64,000 nt of DNA from assembly GCA_020348385.1 (NCBI GenBank), contig CP070750.1, positions 130,719-194,718 on the forward strand, written 5' to 3'. Below the pieces are notes generated by a model that saw nothing but the letters and a program-made list of their open reading frames with translations, was not told the DNA's origin and did no database searches. Origin of the DNA: Candidatus Aminicenantota bacterium. GTDB lineage: Bacteria > Acidobacteriota > Aminicenantia > Aminicenantales > Aminicenantaceae. Made by a program: the position numbers and the translations under genes. Below are positions 43,052 through 51,958 of this stretch, in pieces. Position 1 is the stretch's first letter, and each line of letters opens with the position of its first letter.

Positions 43052-44086
43052 TCAAAGAATAAGCATGCAGTCTCCGTAGCTGTAAAACCTGTATTTTTGG
43101 CGAACCGCCTCACGGTAAGCTCTCAGGATAAAATCCCTGCCGGCGAATGCAGAAACCAGCATCAGCAAGGTCGACTTGGGCAGATGAAAATTGGTCAAAA
43201 GCCTGTCGACGACCTTGAATTCATAACCAGGAAAAATAAATAGCTCGGTCTCAAAATGTCCTGCCCGCACGCTTGCTCCCTCATAGGCACTTTCCAAAGC
43301 TCTGACCGATGTGGTCCCCACGGCTGTGATCGAGTGATTTGCGTTTATACCGTCGTTGATTACCTTTGCCGTCTCTTTGGAAATGGCATAATTCTCTGAG
43401 AGCATGCGGTAGTCCTTGACATTATGAATCCTGACAGGCTGGAATGTGGCCTGCCCCACATCCAAGGATAGTTCACATATTGTTACTCCTTTTTCCTCGA
43501 GTTCATCCAGGAGTTCTTTAGTGAAGTGGAGTCCTGCGGTGGGGGCAGCTATCGAGCCATCTTTTCGGGCAAATACGGTCTGATACCGGTCCAGGTCTTC
43601 AGGCCTAGCTAGGATATCTTTTTTTTTGCGTTTGATATATGGGGGGAGGGGAGCGAATCCCGTTTTTTTCAAGAGGGAAATGACTTCCCCATGAGGAAAT
43701 CTTATCACCCTCTTTCCTTCTGGCTCTGTTCCAATAACTTGTCCACAGGTGTCTTTGGCAAACGATATTTCATCTCCTAGTTCGACCCGTTTGGCTGGGC
43801 GACATAACACCTCCCATGTATTTTTGCTTGTTTCTTTTAGGAAAAGGAATTCGATGGACCTGCCGTCCTCCTTCTGGCCCCAGACTTTTGCCGGAATGAC
43901 TTTGGATGAGTTCAAAACCAGCATGTCATCTTTTTTAAGATATTTAGGGATGTCGAAGAAATGGGAATGGTTAATCTCTCCTGTATCTCGGTCGCATATC
44001 ATCATCCGCGAACGATCTCTTTTTGGAAGAGGAGTTTGAGCGATGAGTTCCGGGGGAAGATGGTAATCGAATTCAGAAATCAGCAT
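43052..44086 (-). CDS. queA: S-adenosylmethionine:tRNA ribosyltransferase-isomerase
   Basis: A 344-residue enzyme that transfers and isomerises the ribosyl part of SAM onto 7-aminomethyl-deazaguanine in tRNA, making epoxyqueuosine. The opening (LISEFDYHLPPELIAQTPLP and RDRSRMM pattern), AAPTAGLHFT, LDVGQATFQPVR and NFHLPKSTLLMLVSAF are family signatures. Length is normal. It lies 3 bp downstream of ruvB, a common gene order. Confidence 0.96.
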   Translation of the reverse strand: MLISEFDYHLPPELIAQTPLPKRDRSRMMICDRDTGEINHSHFFDIPKYLKKDDMLVLNSSKVIPAKVWGQKEDGRSIEFLFLKETSKNTWEVLCRPAKRVELGDEISFAKDTCGQVIGTEPEGKRVIRFPHGEVISLLKKTGFAPLPPYIKRKKKDILARPEDLDRYQTVFARKDGSIAAPTAGLHFTKELLDELEEKGVTICELSLDVGQATFQPVRIHNVKDYRMLSENYAISKETAKVINDGINANHSITAVGTTSVRALESAYEGASVRAGHFETELFIFPGYEFKVVDRLLTNFHLPKSTLLMLVSAFAGRDFILRAYREAVRQKYRFYSYGDCMLIL

Positions 44087-44089
44087 GTA

Positions 44090-45112
44090 TCATTTTTTAA
44101 AGAGTTTTCCCTGGGAGGGAGATTGGGGAGTGAACCCCAGATGTTTGTAGGCCTTGTCCGTCACTCGACGACCCCGAATCGTTCTTTCCAAAAAACCGAT
44201 CCTCATCAGGAAAGGCTCGTAGATGGATTCGATCGTGTCTTTTTCTTCATCGATGGCAGCCGCGATGGTGCCGATGCCGACAGGTCCTCCGCCGAAATTT
44301 TCGATGATCGTGAGAAGTATTTTACGATCCACCTCGTCCAACCCGAGGGAATCGACTTCCATCATATCCAGAGCCCTTGTGGCCTCCTTTGTGGTGATTT
44401 TTCCATCAGCGATGACATCGGCGTAGTCTCTAGTTCGCCGGAGCAGCCGATTGGCCACACGCGGGGTGCCCCGTGCTCGACTTGCGATGTGTTGGGCTCC
44501 TGGGTCATCTATCTTTACCTTCAGAATTGAGGAGGATCGAATGATGATTTGCTTCAAATCATTTGGATCATAATAATCCAAACGGTGGATGATGCCGAAT
44601 CGCCCCCTTAATGGGGCTGTGATGCGGCCTGCACGGGTAGTGGCCCCTATCAGCGTGAATTTTTTGAGCTGCAATTTGTGGCTTCTCGCACTCGGGCCCT
44701 GTCCGATGACGATATCCAAACGGAAATCTTCCATCGCAGAGTATAAGATTTCCTCCACAGCCGGATGAAGGCGATGGATTTCGTCTATAAAAAGGATTTC
44801 TTTATGCTGCATGTTGGAAAGGATGGCGGAGAGGTCTCCTGTCCTTTCGATCACAGGGCCGGATGTCGGTTTGATCCCTACGCCAAGTTCTTTGGCCATC
44901 AGAAATGCGAGGCTGGTTTTCCCAAGGCCAGGGGGGCCATACAGGAGAACATGGTCAAGGTGTTCCCCCCTTTTTCGTGCGGCTTCGATGAAAATTTTAA
45001 GGTTTTTTTTGATGGTCTCTTGTCCGACAAACTCCTCAAAATTTCTGGGGCGGAGGTTGTCCTCGAATTCCAGATCTTCCTTGGTCCGGACCGGACTTAA
45101 AACATCCGTCAT
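44090..45112 (-). CDS. ruvB: Holliday junction branch migration helicase RuvB
   Basis: A 340-residue AAA+ motor of the RuvABC resolvasome. It has Walker [12 protein letters not shown], Walker [10 protein letters not shown], sensor 1 [10 protein letters not shown], the [11 protein letters not shown] segment, and the C-terminal winged-helix DNA-binding domain ending [14 protein letters not shown]. All key residues are present. Encoded 15 bp after ruvA and 3 bp before queA. Confidence 0.97.
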   Translation of the reverse strand: MTDVLSPVRTKEDLEFEDNLRPRNFEEFVGQETIKKNLKIFIEAARKRGEHLDHVLLYGPPGLGKTSLAFLMAKELGVGIKPTSGPVIERTGDLSAILSNMQHKEILFIDEIHRLHPAVEEILYSAMEDFRLDIVIGQGPSARSHKLQLKKFTLIGATTRAGRITAPLRGRFGIIHRLDYYDPNDLKQIIIRSSSILKVKIDDPGAQHIASRARGTPRVANRLLRRTRDYADVIADGKITTKEATRALDMMEVDSLGLDEVDRKILLTIIENFGGGPVGIGTIAAAIDEEKDTIESIYEPFLMRIGFLERTIRGRRVTDKAYKHLGFTPQSPSQGKLFKK

Positions 45113-45127
45113 CTTGTCGTCCTCGAT

Positions 45128-45715
45128 TTATAGTCTTGCCAATTTTTTCAGGCTTTCGCGCAAAAGTTTATCAAAACCAGCGTCTAAGGAAAAGGTTTGA
45201 AGGCATTCATCAACGATTTTTTCCACTTCTCTTCTCTTAAATCCGAGATTCATCAAAGCAGATATCAGATCTTCCTTCTCCTTGATGCTCTGGGTTTCCA
45301 GGACTTTTTCTTTAAGGTCCAATTTCTCTTGGAGTTCCAGTGCAATGCGCATGGCTGTTTTTTTCCCGATTCCCGGGATCAAGGAAATGCGAGCTACGTC
45401 GCTCTGCCTGATGGCATCTTCAAGATCTGAAGATTCGATTCCCGACAGTATATTCAGAGCGATCTTTGGGCCTATACCAGAAATACTTATGAGCTTCAAG
45501 AAAAGGTCTCTTTCCTTTTCAGAGTAAAATCCGTATAAAGCGAGAGAGCTATCCGTCACATGGGTATAAATGTGAAGTTCTGCCATTTCGTTGATGTCTC
45601 CCAACTTCAAATAGGTCGAGAGAGGAATAGATGCGCGATAACCCACGCCGCCGATATCGAGGATCACCTGAGAAGTTTTTTTTTGGATCAAGTTTCCTTT
45701 GAGATAAGCAATCAT
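45128..45715 (-). CDS. ruvA: Holliday junction DNA-binding protein RuvA
   Basis: A 195-residue junction-recognition subunit: N-terminal OB fold (MIAYLKGNLIQKK, DIGGVGYRASI), two helix-hairpin-helix motifs (LISISGIGPKIAL and SLIPGIGKKTAMRI), and the mobile C-terminal domain III that contacts RuvB (ALMNLGFKRREVEKIV). The start overlaps the ruvC stop by 4 bp. Confidence 0.97.
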   Translation of the reverse strand: MIAYLKGNLIQKKTSQVILDIGGVGYRASIPLSTYLKLGDINEMAELHIYTHVTDSSLALYGFYSEKERDLFLKLISISGIGPKIALNILSGIESSDLEDAIRQSDVARISLIPGIGKKTAMRIALELQEKLDLKEKVLETQSIKEKEDLISALMNLGFKRREVEKIVDECLQTFSLDAGFDKLLRESLKKLARL

Positions 45716-46227
45716 GGTTTTGACCTTTTCCCTTCTGTGCTGTTTACTTGTTGTTGAAACATTCGGGTGTTGAGATGACAGAAGGCGGCTGCCAGAGCAT
45801 CGGCAGCATCCGTTCCCAAGTCCGTTTCCTGCATATTGAGAAGTGTTTTTATCATGGTTTTAACTTGGGCTTTATCTGCACGTCCATAACCGGTGACAGC
45901 TTTTTTTATTTCCAGCGCAGAATATTCGTATAAGGGACAGTTTTGTGATGCCACCGCGACAAGCACAGCACCTCTGACCTGTCCCAGTGTGATGGCGGTT
46001 TTGACATTTTGTGCAAAAAATGGATTTTCGATGGCCACTTCTTCCGGTTCGTGAGTGCAGATAATCTCTTCCAGACGGTTCCTGATCATGTTGATCTTAT
46101 GGAGGAGGGGAAGCCGACGAGAGGGTTTTATGGCTCCGTACTCCAGAATGGAATAGCTGTCGTTCAGAAATTCGATGATGCCGAACCCTGTGGATTGGAC
46201 GCTGGGGTCGATGCCGAGAACCCTCAT
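45712..46227 (-). CDS. ruvC: Holliday junction resolvase RuvC
   Basis: A 171-residue RNase-H-fold endonuclease that cuts Holliday junctions symmetrically. The catalytic acidic residues are in LGIDPSVQSTGFG, the VAIENPFFAQN segment, and DAADALAAAFCH. It lies 5 bp downstream of yebC and overlaps ruvA by 4 bp, giving the standard yebC-ruvC-ruvA-ruvB order. Confidence 0.97.
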   Translation of the reverse strand: MRVLGIDPSVQSTGFGIIEFLNDSYSILEYGAIKPSRRLPLLHKINMIRNRLEEIICTHEPEEVAIENPFFAQNVKTAITLGQVRGAVLVAVASQNCPLYEYSALEIKKAVTGYGRADKAQVKTMIKTLLNMQETDLGTDAADALAAAFCHLNTRMFQQQVNSTEGKRSKP

Positions 46228-46232
46228 GAAAT

Positions 46233-46982
46233 TCAGTTTGAATATTGGGCGATTTCCTCTTCGTCGATGTCAAAATTGGCCCACACATTCTGGACATCAT
46301 CGTGATCTTCCAATTCTTCCATCAGACGGAGGAGTTGCTGGGCCTGTTTGCCTTCCAGTTTGATGTAATTCTGTGGAATTTGACCCAGGTTCGAGGCCGC
46401 GATTTCGATGTTGCTGCTTCCTAAGGCTTCGACGACGGCTTCGTACTTATCGGGAGGAGTGAAGATTTCGTAATTGCTCCCATCCTCTCTCAAGTCTTCG
46501 GCTCCTGCTTCTAAGATGATGTCGAGAAGGTCATCCACTGATGCTTTGGATTTTTCCACAACCAGATATCCTTTTCTGTTGAACATCCAGGCTACACAGC
46601 CAGATTCCCCGATGTTCCCTCCATTTTTGCTGAAGATGTGTCGGAGTTCCGATACAGATCTGTTTCTATTATCGGTAAGTACTTCTAACAATATGGCCAC
46701 ACCACCCGGACCGTATCCTTCATAAGTGATTTCATCGTAAGTGACACCCTCCAATTCGCCGGTTCCTTTCATGATGGCCCTTTTGATGTTATCCGCAGGC
46801 ATGTTGACGCCTTTTGCGTCTGAAATGGCTTTGCGCAACCTGGGGTTGGCGTCCGGATCACCTCCTCCCAAGCGGGCAGCCACGGCAAGTTCACGGATGA
46901 TCTTGGTGAAGATTTTCCCCCTCTTGGCATCCGCAGCAGCTTTTTTATGCTTGATGGAATGCCATTTTGAATGCCCTGACAT
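46233..46982 (-). CDS. yebC: YebC/PmpR family protein
   Basis: A 249-residue protein starting at the ATG at 46982 after AAAAGGAG; a longer frame upstream is not needed. The family N-terminus SGHSKWHSIKHKKAAADAKRG is matched in pattern, followed by the three-domain body (ANPRLRKAISDAKGVNMP and YEGYGPGGVAILLE). Family members have been described as DNA-binding regulators and, more recently, as factors relieving ribosome stalling. Position upstream of ruvC is conserved in many bacteria. Confidence 0.95.
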   Translation of the reverse strand: MSGHSKWHSIKHKKAAADAKRGKIFTKIIRELAVAARLGGGDPDANPRLRKAISDAKGVNMPADNIKRAIMKGTGELEGVTYDEITYEGYGPGGVAILLEVLTDNRNRSVSELRHIFSKNGGNIGESGCVAWMFNRKGYLVVEKSKASVDDLLDIILEAGAEDLREDGSNYEIFTPPDKYEAVVEALGSSNIEIAASNLGQIPQNYIKLEGKQAQQLLRLMEELEDHDDVQNVWANFDIDEEEIAQYSN

Positions 46983-47147
46983 TTCTTCTCCTTTTGATTT
47001 TTTCAGTGAAATTCTAACATAAACAGAAAAGGAATTAAAGCGCCGACACCGGAACCATGCTTGCATGCAATCGGGGTTTCACCACGCTGTGCCTATCGGT
47101 GCAAAGATAGCCTCGGGAATCAGGAGCGTTCCAGGAGAAAAGACATT

Positions 47148-47177
47148 TTGACATACTATAGGGGGGTATAGTATAAT
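47148..47177 (+). promoter_or_regulatory. Copper-responsive promoter with CsoR operator in the spacer
   Basis: Perfect TTGACA (47148-47153) and TATAAT (47172-47177), 18 bp apart. Between and overlapping them lies ATACTATA-GGGGGG-TATAGTAT (47153-47174), a perfect inverted repeat around a G6 core, as in known CsoR operators. CsoR bound here would cover both promoter boxes. It should control csoR and the copper genes downstream. Confidence 0.85.
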
Positions 47178-47209
47178 ACAAAAATAGGCTTTTATGGAGA
47201 GATACCATC

Positions 47210-47494
47210 ATGAACAAACAAACTACGACCCATTTCGAGGATATCGTGCGGTTAAAGAAAATCGAAGGGCAAATCCGGGGTGTCCAAAAGATGATCGAAG
47301 AGAAGAGATACTGCATCGACATCTTGACACAGCTCTCTTCCATCGTGGGCGCGATCAAGAGCGTTGAAGAAAATATTCTGGAGAGGCACCTGAAGGGTTG
47401 TGTGCAGCAATCCTTCAACAAAGGAAGCAAACAGGACCGGGCCCTGAAAATCGACGAGATTGTGGGCGTGTTGAAAAAATTTCGAAAATATTGA
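47210..47494 (+). CDS. csoR: CsoR-type copper-sensing transcriptional repressor
   Basis: A 94-residue all-helical repressor of the CsoR/RcnR family. The Cu(I) ligand set is present: the cysteine in RYCIDIL and the histidine and cysteine in ERHLKGC, the classic C-H-C triad. RIEGQIRGVQ-type sequence (here KIEGQIRGVQKMI) marks the DNA-binding helix region. Copper binding releases it from DNA. The gene opens the copper island and probably represses its own promoter at 47148-47177. Confidence 0.93.
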   Translation: MNKQTTTHFEDIVRLKKIEGQIRGVQKMIEEKRYCIDILTQLSSIVGAIKSVEENILERHLKGCVQQSFNKGSKQDRALKIDEIVGVLKKFRKY

Positions 47495-47505
47495 GAGGAG
47501 AAACC

Positions 47506-47892
47506 ATGAGTTATTATTTTAGCCGAAAAGTCGAGGGGAATTTTAACCAGGTAGAAACAAGAACCAGGGAAGCGCTTAAGCAGGAAGAATTCGGTGTTCT
47601 TACTGAAATCGACGTGAGGGAAACGCTGAAAAAAAAGCTGGAAGTGGATTTTCGTAAATACAAAATACTGGGGGCCTGCAATCCTCCCTTTGCGTACAAA
47701 GCGCTTTTGGTAGAAGATAAAATAGGAATCATGCTTCCCTGCAATGTGATCATCCAGGAAATGGATGACGGGGAAGTGGAAGTAGCTGCCATAGATCCGA
47801 TCGCTTCGATGCAGGCGATCCAAAACCCAAAACTGGGGGATGTGGCCAACCAAGTCAGGGAAAAACTCCGCCGAGTGGTCGAAAACGTATAG
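47506..47892 (+). CDS. DUF302 family protein
   Basis: A 128-residue protein; the ATG at 47506 follows GAGAGGAG. The body shows the DUF302 pattern: EALKQEEFGVLTEIDV, YKILGACNPPFAYKAL, and IGIMLPCNVIIQE. Such proteins frequently sit in metal or redox stress operons. The two cysteines in GACNPP and LPCNV are conserved in the family and could bind copper, although that is inference. It lies 11 bp after csoR and 30 bp before copA. Confidence 0.85.
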   Translation: MSYYFSRKVEGNFNQVETRTREALKQEEFGVLTEIDVRETLKKKLEVDFRKYKILGACNPPFAYKALLVEDKIGIMLPCNVIIQEMDDGEVEVAAIDPIASMQAIQNPKLGDVANQVREKLRRVVENV

Positions 47893-47922
47893 AGCTCAAT
47901 TTATTCATTGGGAAAAAATTAG

Positions 47923-50439
47923 ATGGTTAAGAAGGAAACCGCCTCGATAGAAAAAAGCTCTGAATTGATCGGGGGGGATCAGGCTATAAAGAAAAAAAAG
48001 AAAGCGGAGAGGGTCGATCTTCCGATAGTCGGTATGAGTTGTGCCGGTTGCGCTTCTACGGTCCAGAAGAACCTTGCAGCGCTCAAGGGGGTGGAAAGCG
48101 CTAGTGTGAATTTTGGAACTACACAAGCTACAGTTCTGTTCCAACCGCAGCTTGTCGATCCCGCAGACCTGATTTCACAGGTCAGGAAAAGCGGGTATGA
48201 TGTGGGGATTGCCTCTGTGGAGATCCCGATTCAGGGCATGCATTGTGCCTCCTGCGTCCAGGCCATCGAAAAAGCTCTACTCAAAGAGAAGGGGATCACC
48301 AAAGCTTCCGTGAATCTGGCAAGCGAAAAAGCGAAGATCGAGTATATCCCTTCTCTGATCAACCTTCCCGAAATAAAAAAAGTTATCGAACAGACTGGAT
48401 ACAAGGTTCTAAAACTCCCTGGGGAAGGGGATTTGGAAGATTTCGAGTCCATAATCCGAGAAGCCGAATACAGGAAGCTCAAAATGAAATTTATTGTAGG
48501 GGCAATTCTCGGTCTTTTCATATTCTTTGGCAGTATGCCTCATTGGTTTCCATGGATCCCGGCGTTTTTGAACAATTTTTTTGTGCTCTGGATTTTGGCC
48601 ACGCCAGTCCAATTCTGGATCGGCGGGCAGTTCTACAGAGGGGCCTGGAGTGCTTTCAAGCACAGAAATGCAGATATGAATACCCTGATCGCCGTGGGGA
48701 CTTCGGCGGCATACCTGTACAGCGTCACGGCCACCGTTTATCCCTTTTTTTTCGAGTCCGGCGGGATCAAACCCGATGTGTATTTCGATACTTCGGCCAT
48801 GATCATCGTGCTGATATTATTCGGGAGGCTACTCGAAGCCCGAGCCAAAGGCCGTACGTCGGAGGCCATTAAAAAATTGATCGGTCTCCAGCCCAAAACA
48901 GCTAGAGTTAAAAGAGGAAAACAGGATAAAGACATTCCTGTCGAGGAGGTCGTCGTTGGAGATGAGATCTTGGTTCGTCCCGGTGAGAAAATCCCAGTGG
49001 ATGGGATCGTTCTAGGAGGGAAATCTGCAGTCGATGAATCCATGATCACCGGAGAAAGCTTCCCGGTGAAAAAGGAAGCTGGGGATGAAGTGATCGGAGC
49101 CACGCTCAACAAGACAGGAAGTTTCCGTTTCCAGGCCACACGCGTGGGGAAGGAAACGGCCTTGGCCCGGATCATCAAACTTGTCCGGGATGCCCAGGGT
49201 TCCAAAGCTCCTATCCAGCGGTTGGCAGATGTTATCGCCAGCTATTTTGTACCTATTGTGATATCCATCGCTATTGCGACCTTTGTGATCTGGTTCAACT
49301 TCGGTCCCAAACCCGCCTTGACCTTTTCCCTTTTGAATTTTGTGGCTGTGATGATCGTAGCTTGTCCTTGCGCTTTGGGATTAGCGACACCGACAGCCGT
49401 GATGGTCGGAACAGGCAAAGGGGCGGAAAATGGTATCCTGATAAAAGGCGGGGAGAGTCTGGAGACGGCTCATAAATTAGACACGATCGTATTTGATAAA
49501 ACCGGAACTCTGACCAAAGGAGAACCGGAAGTGACCGATCTATTGGTTGGGAGCACTCTTTCAGAGGAAGAGATCTTGCAGGTTACAGCAAGTATAGAAA
49601 AAATGTCTGAGCATCCTCTGGGTGAAGCCATCGTGAAAAAAGCGGAAGAACGGGAGATCACCTTGCTGGAACCGGATGATTTTCGTGTGATCCAAGGCCG
49701 CGGAATCGAATCGAAGTTCGACGGCAAGAACGTTCTTATCGGCAGCGAAAAACTGATGGAAGAGAATAATGTCGATGTCCTTGATTTTAAATCCACGGCC
49801 GCAGATTTTTCAGAAGAAGGAAAAACGCCTATTTATGTGGCTTTGCAGGAGAAAGCAGCCGGATTGTTGACCGTTGCGGACACACTTAAAGAAGACACGA
49901 TTTGGGCTTTGGAAAAACTGAAAGCTGAGGGTATAGAAGTGATCATGCTCACCGGAGACAACCGGCGCACAGCTCGAGCCATCGCCAAAAAGGCGGGGAT
50001 CGTCTCTGTCATCCCTGAAGTGCTTCCCGCTGATAAAGTAAAGCATATACAACGGCTCCAATCCGAAGGGAAAAAGGTCGCTATGGTAGGGGATGGGATC
50101 AACGATGCCCCGGCCCTTGCCCAGGCTGATGTGGGAATTGCCATTGGTTCGGGCACGGATGTAGCCATGGAGGCTGCCGACATTACATTAATCAGAGATG
50201 AACTTGCCGGTGTTGTCAAGGCGATCGCTCTCAGCCGGCAAACCATCAAGGTTATAAAGCAGAACTTGTTCTGGGCCTTTTTCTACAACACCCTCGGGAT
50301 CCCGATCGCTGCAGGAATCCTGTATCCCTTTTTCGGGATTTTGCTCAGCCCCATCATCGCTTCGGCAGCCATGGCCTCAAGCTCTGTATCGGTTGTTTCC
50401 AACTCCCTCAGGCTCCGGAGGAGAAAGCTGAATGTGTAG
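47923..50439 (+). CDS. copA: Copper-exporting P1B-type ATPase
   Basis: An 838-residue Cu(I) efflux pump. Two N-terminal heavy-metal-associated domains carry GMSCAGC (about residue 37) and GMHCASC (about 105). They are followed by eight expected membrane helices, the TGES actuator loop, the membrane CPC motif in [14 protein letters not shown], the phosphorylation site DKTGTLT, the SEHPLG nucleotide motif, and [10 protein letters not shown]. An additional ~30-residue Lys/Glu-rich N-terminal tail precedes the first metal domain. It is the main cytoplasmic copper exporter and delivers copper to the CusCBA-type system downstream. Confidence 0.96.
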   Translation: MVKKETASIEKSSELIGGDQAIKKKKKAERVDLPIVGMSCAGCASTVQKNLAALKGVESASVNFGTTQATVLFQPQLVDPADLISQVRKSGYDVGIASVEIPIQGMHCASCVQAIEKALLKEKGITKASVNLASEKAKIEYIPSLINLPEIKKVIEQTGYKVLKLPGEGDLEDFESIIREAEYRKLKMKFIVGAILGLFIFFGSMPHWFPWIPAFLNNFFVLWILATPVQFWIGGQFYRGAWSAFKHRNADMNTLIAVGTSAAYLYSVTATVYPFFFESGGIKPDVYFDTSAMIIVLILFGRLLEARAKGRTSEAIKKLIGLQPKTARVKRGKQDKDIPVEEVVVGDEILVRPGEKIPVDGIVLGGKSAVDESMITGESFPVKKEAGDEVIGATLNKTGSFRFQATRVGKETALARIIKLVRDAQGSKAPIQRLADVIASYFVPIVISIAIATFVIWFNFGPKPALTFSLLNFVAVMIVACPCALGLATPTAVMVGTGKGAENGILIKGGESLETAHKLDTIVFDKTGTLTKGEPEVTDLLVGSTLSEEEILQVTASIEKMSEHPLGEAIVKKAEEREITLLEPDDFRVIQGRGIESKFDGKNVLIGSEKLMEENNVDVLDFKSTAADFSEEGKTPIYVALQEKAAGLLTVADTLKEDTIWALEKLKAEGIEVIMLTGDNRRTARAIAKKAGIVSVIPEVLPADKVKHIQRLQSEGKKVAMVGDGINDAPALAQADVGIAIGSGTDVAMEAADITLIRDELAGVVKAIALSRQTIKVIKQNLFWAFFYNTLGIPIAAGILYPFFGILLSPIIASAAMASSSVSVVSNSLRLRRRKLNV

Positions 50440-50451
50440 AGGAGAGGTTTG

Positions 50452-50571
50452 ATGTCATCCCAATTGTTAGTGACTGTGTTAGGAGCCGGACTTATCGTTT
50501 GGGTGAACTGGTATTTTCTTTTCTCGGAAAAAAAAGAGAAGTCCAATAATAAAAAGCGAGAGATCGAATGA
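50452..50571 (+). CDS. 39-residue single-span membrane peptide
   Basis: A tiny protein, MSSQLLVTVLGAGLIVWVNWYF and onward in pattern, with one transmembrane helix (about 5-25) and a Lys/Glu/Asn-rich tail. Start ATG at 50452 after GAGGAGAGG, 12 bp downstream of copA. The helix with VWVNWYF resembles, from memory, the N-terminal anchor of small cupredoxin-domain proteins found beside copper ATPases, but here the soluble domain is absent. It could be a CopA helper or a truncated cupredoxin. The ribosome binding site and operon position support it being translated. Confidence 0.6.
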   Translation: MSSQLLVTVLGAGLIVWVNWYFLFSEKKEKSNNKKREIE

Positions 50572-50653
50572 AGGCCCCTTTTTTGCTCTGTGATTGATAA
50601 TATCGATATAAAATGTATGAAATAAAATCAATGAATTGGGGGAGGATTCGAAG

Positions 50654-51958
50654 ATGAAAAGAACTCTTTTGACAGGATTGATCATTTTGGTTTTCCTTGG
50701 CTTCCTGGAGTTGCATCCAGAGGAGTCGAGAGGAAAAAAGACGACACTCGATGAGCTCATCCAGATCGCATTGCAACAAAACCTGCAGATCCGGGCTGCA
50801 AAAAAAGAATGGGAGGCATCTCTCCAAAAAATTCCTCAAGCCAAGGCACTGCCGGATCCTGTGTTGAGCTATGCCCACTTTGGGCAAAGCATCGAAACTC
50901 GGTTGGGTCCCCAACGAAACAAAATTTCCGTGTCACAGCAGATCCCCTTTTTCGGCAAGCTTGGGCTTAAAGGTGAGATCGCTGCCCAGAGTTCCGATGT
51001 TCTTGAGCAGCAATACCATACAGTCAAAGCCGATATGGTTTTAAAAGTGAAAGAAGCGTATTTTTCTCTTTTCTTGATCGATCGGTCCATCCGTATCAGT
51101 CAGGAAGAAAAGGGAGTTTATCGACGGTTATCCGAGATCGCTGCGAAAAAATATGAAACGGGACAGGTGGGTCAACAAGATGCCTTGAAAGCGCAGTTAG
51201 AGATTTCGAAAGTGACGGAGAAACTCTTGAACTATCATCGAGTCAGAAAAGCGATTGTTGCGGAACTGAATTCTCTTATGAACCGAGAAACCGATAGTCT
51301 TCTTGAAGAAACGGAGGAATTTGCCATGCCAGAGAGGCAAATCGATCTGGAGCAGCTCATCAGTTGGGCACGTGAAAATCGTCCTGAATTGAGAAAGGCG
51401 CAGTCCGTCATCCAAAAAAATAGGGAGAGCTTGAACCTTGTGAAAAAAGACTATTATCCTGACTTTCGCATTATGCTGGACTACATCGATATCGGCGCTG
51501 GAACGAGCGATCACCCTGATGATGGCCGGAATGCTTGGATGGCGTCCATAGGTATCAACATTCCTTTATGGCGAAAAAAACTCCGCGCTGCGGAAGCCGA
51601 AGCGATCATCCGGATAAAAGCGAGCGAGGATTTATATGAGAATATAGAGAATGAGACTCTCTCTCGGATTCATGCCTTGTATTTTGAAATAGAAACGGCA
51701 AGAGAACAGATCGAGCTGTATGAGTTTTCACTTTTGCCTCAAGCGGAGCAGACCCTAAAAGCTTCCGAAATCGGCTATTTAACGGGGAAAGTGGATTTTC
51801 TCAATCTGCTGGACAGTGAAAGGATGATTCTGACAATAAGGAATGGATATTTCAAAGTTCTGGCAGAGCTGGGAAGGAGTCTTGTAAGGCTGGAAAGATT
51901 GGTCGGCCAAGAATTGTATAAAATGAATGACTCTTCAGGAGAGGAGGTTATGGAATGA
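50654..51958 (+). CDS. TolC/CusC-family outer-membrane efflux protein
   Basis: A 434-residue outer-membrane factor; the ATG at 50654 lies after GGGAGGA, six codons into a longer frame. A signal peptide (about 1-24) is followed by the duplicated helical domain with TLDELIQIALQQNLQI and PDPVLSYAHFGQ near the N-terminus and VDFLNLLDSERMIL near the C-terminus, all typical of the family. No lipobox was evident. It forms the outer-membrane duct for the CusB/CusA proteins encoded next, and overlaps the adaptor gene by 4 bp. Confidence 0.88.
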   Translation: MKRTLLTGLIILVFLGFLELHPEESRGKKTTLDELIQIALQQNLQIRAAKKEWEASLQKIPQAKALPDPVLSYAHFGQSIETRLGPQRNKISVSQQIPFFGKLGLKGEIAAQSSDVLEQQYHTVKADMVLKVKEAYFSLFLIDRSIRISQEEKGVYRRLSEIAAKKYETGQVGQQDALKAQLEISKVTEKLLNYHRVRKAIVAELNSLMNRETDSLLEETEEFAMPERQIDLEQLISWARENRPELRKAQSVIQKNRESLNLVKKDYYPDFRIMLDYIDIGAGTSDHPDDGRNAWMASIGINIPLWRKKLRAAEAEAIIRIKASEDLYENIENETLSRIHALYFEIETAREQIELYEFSLLPQAEQTLKASEIGYLTGKVDFLNLLDSERMILTIRNGYFKVLAELGRSLVRLERLVGQELYKMNDSSGEEVME

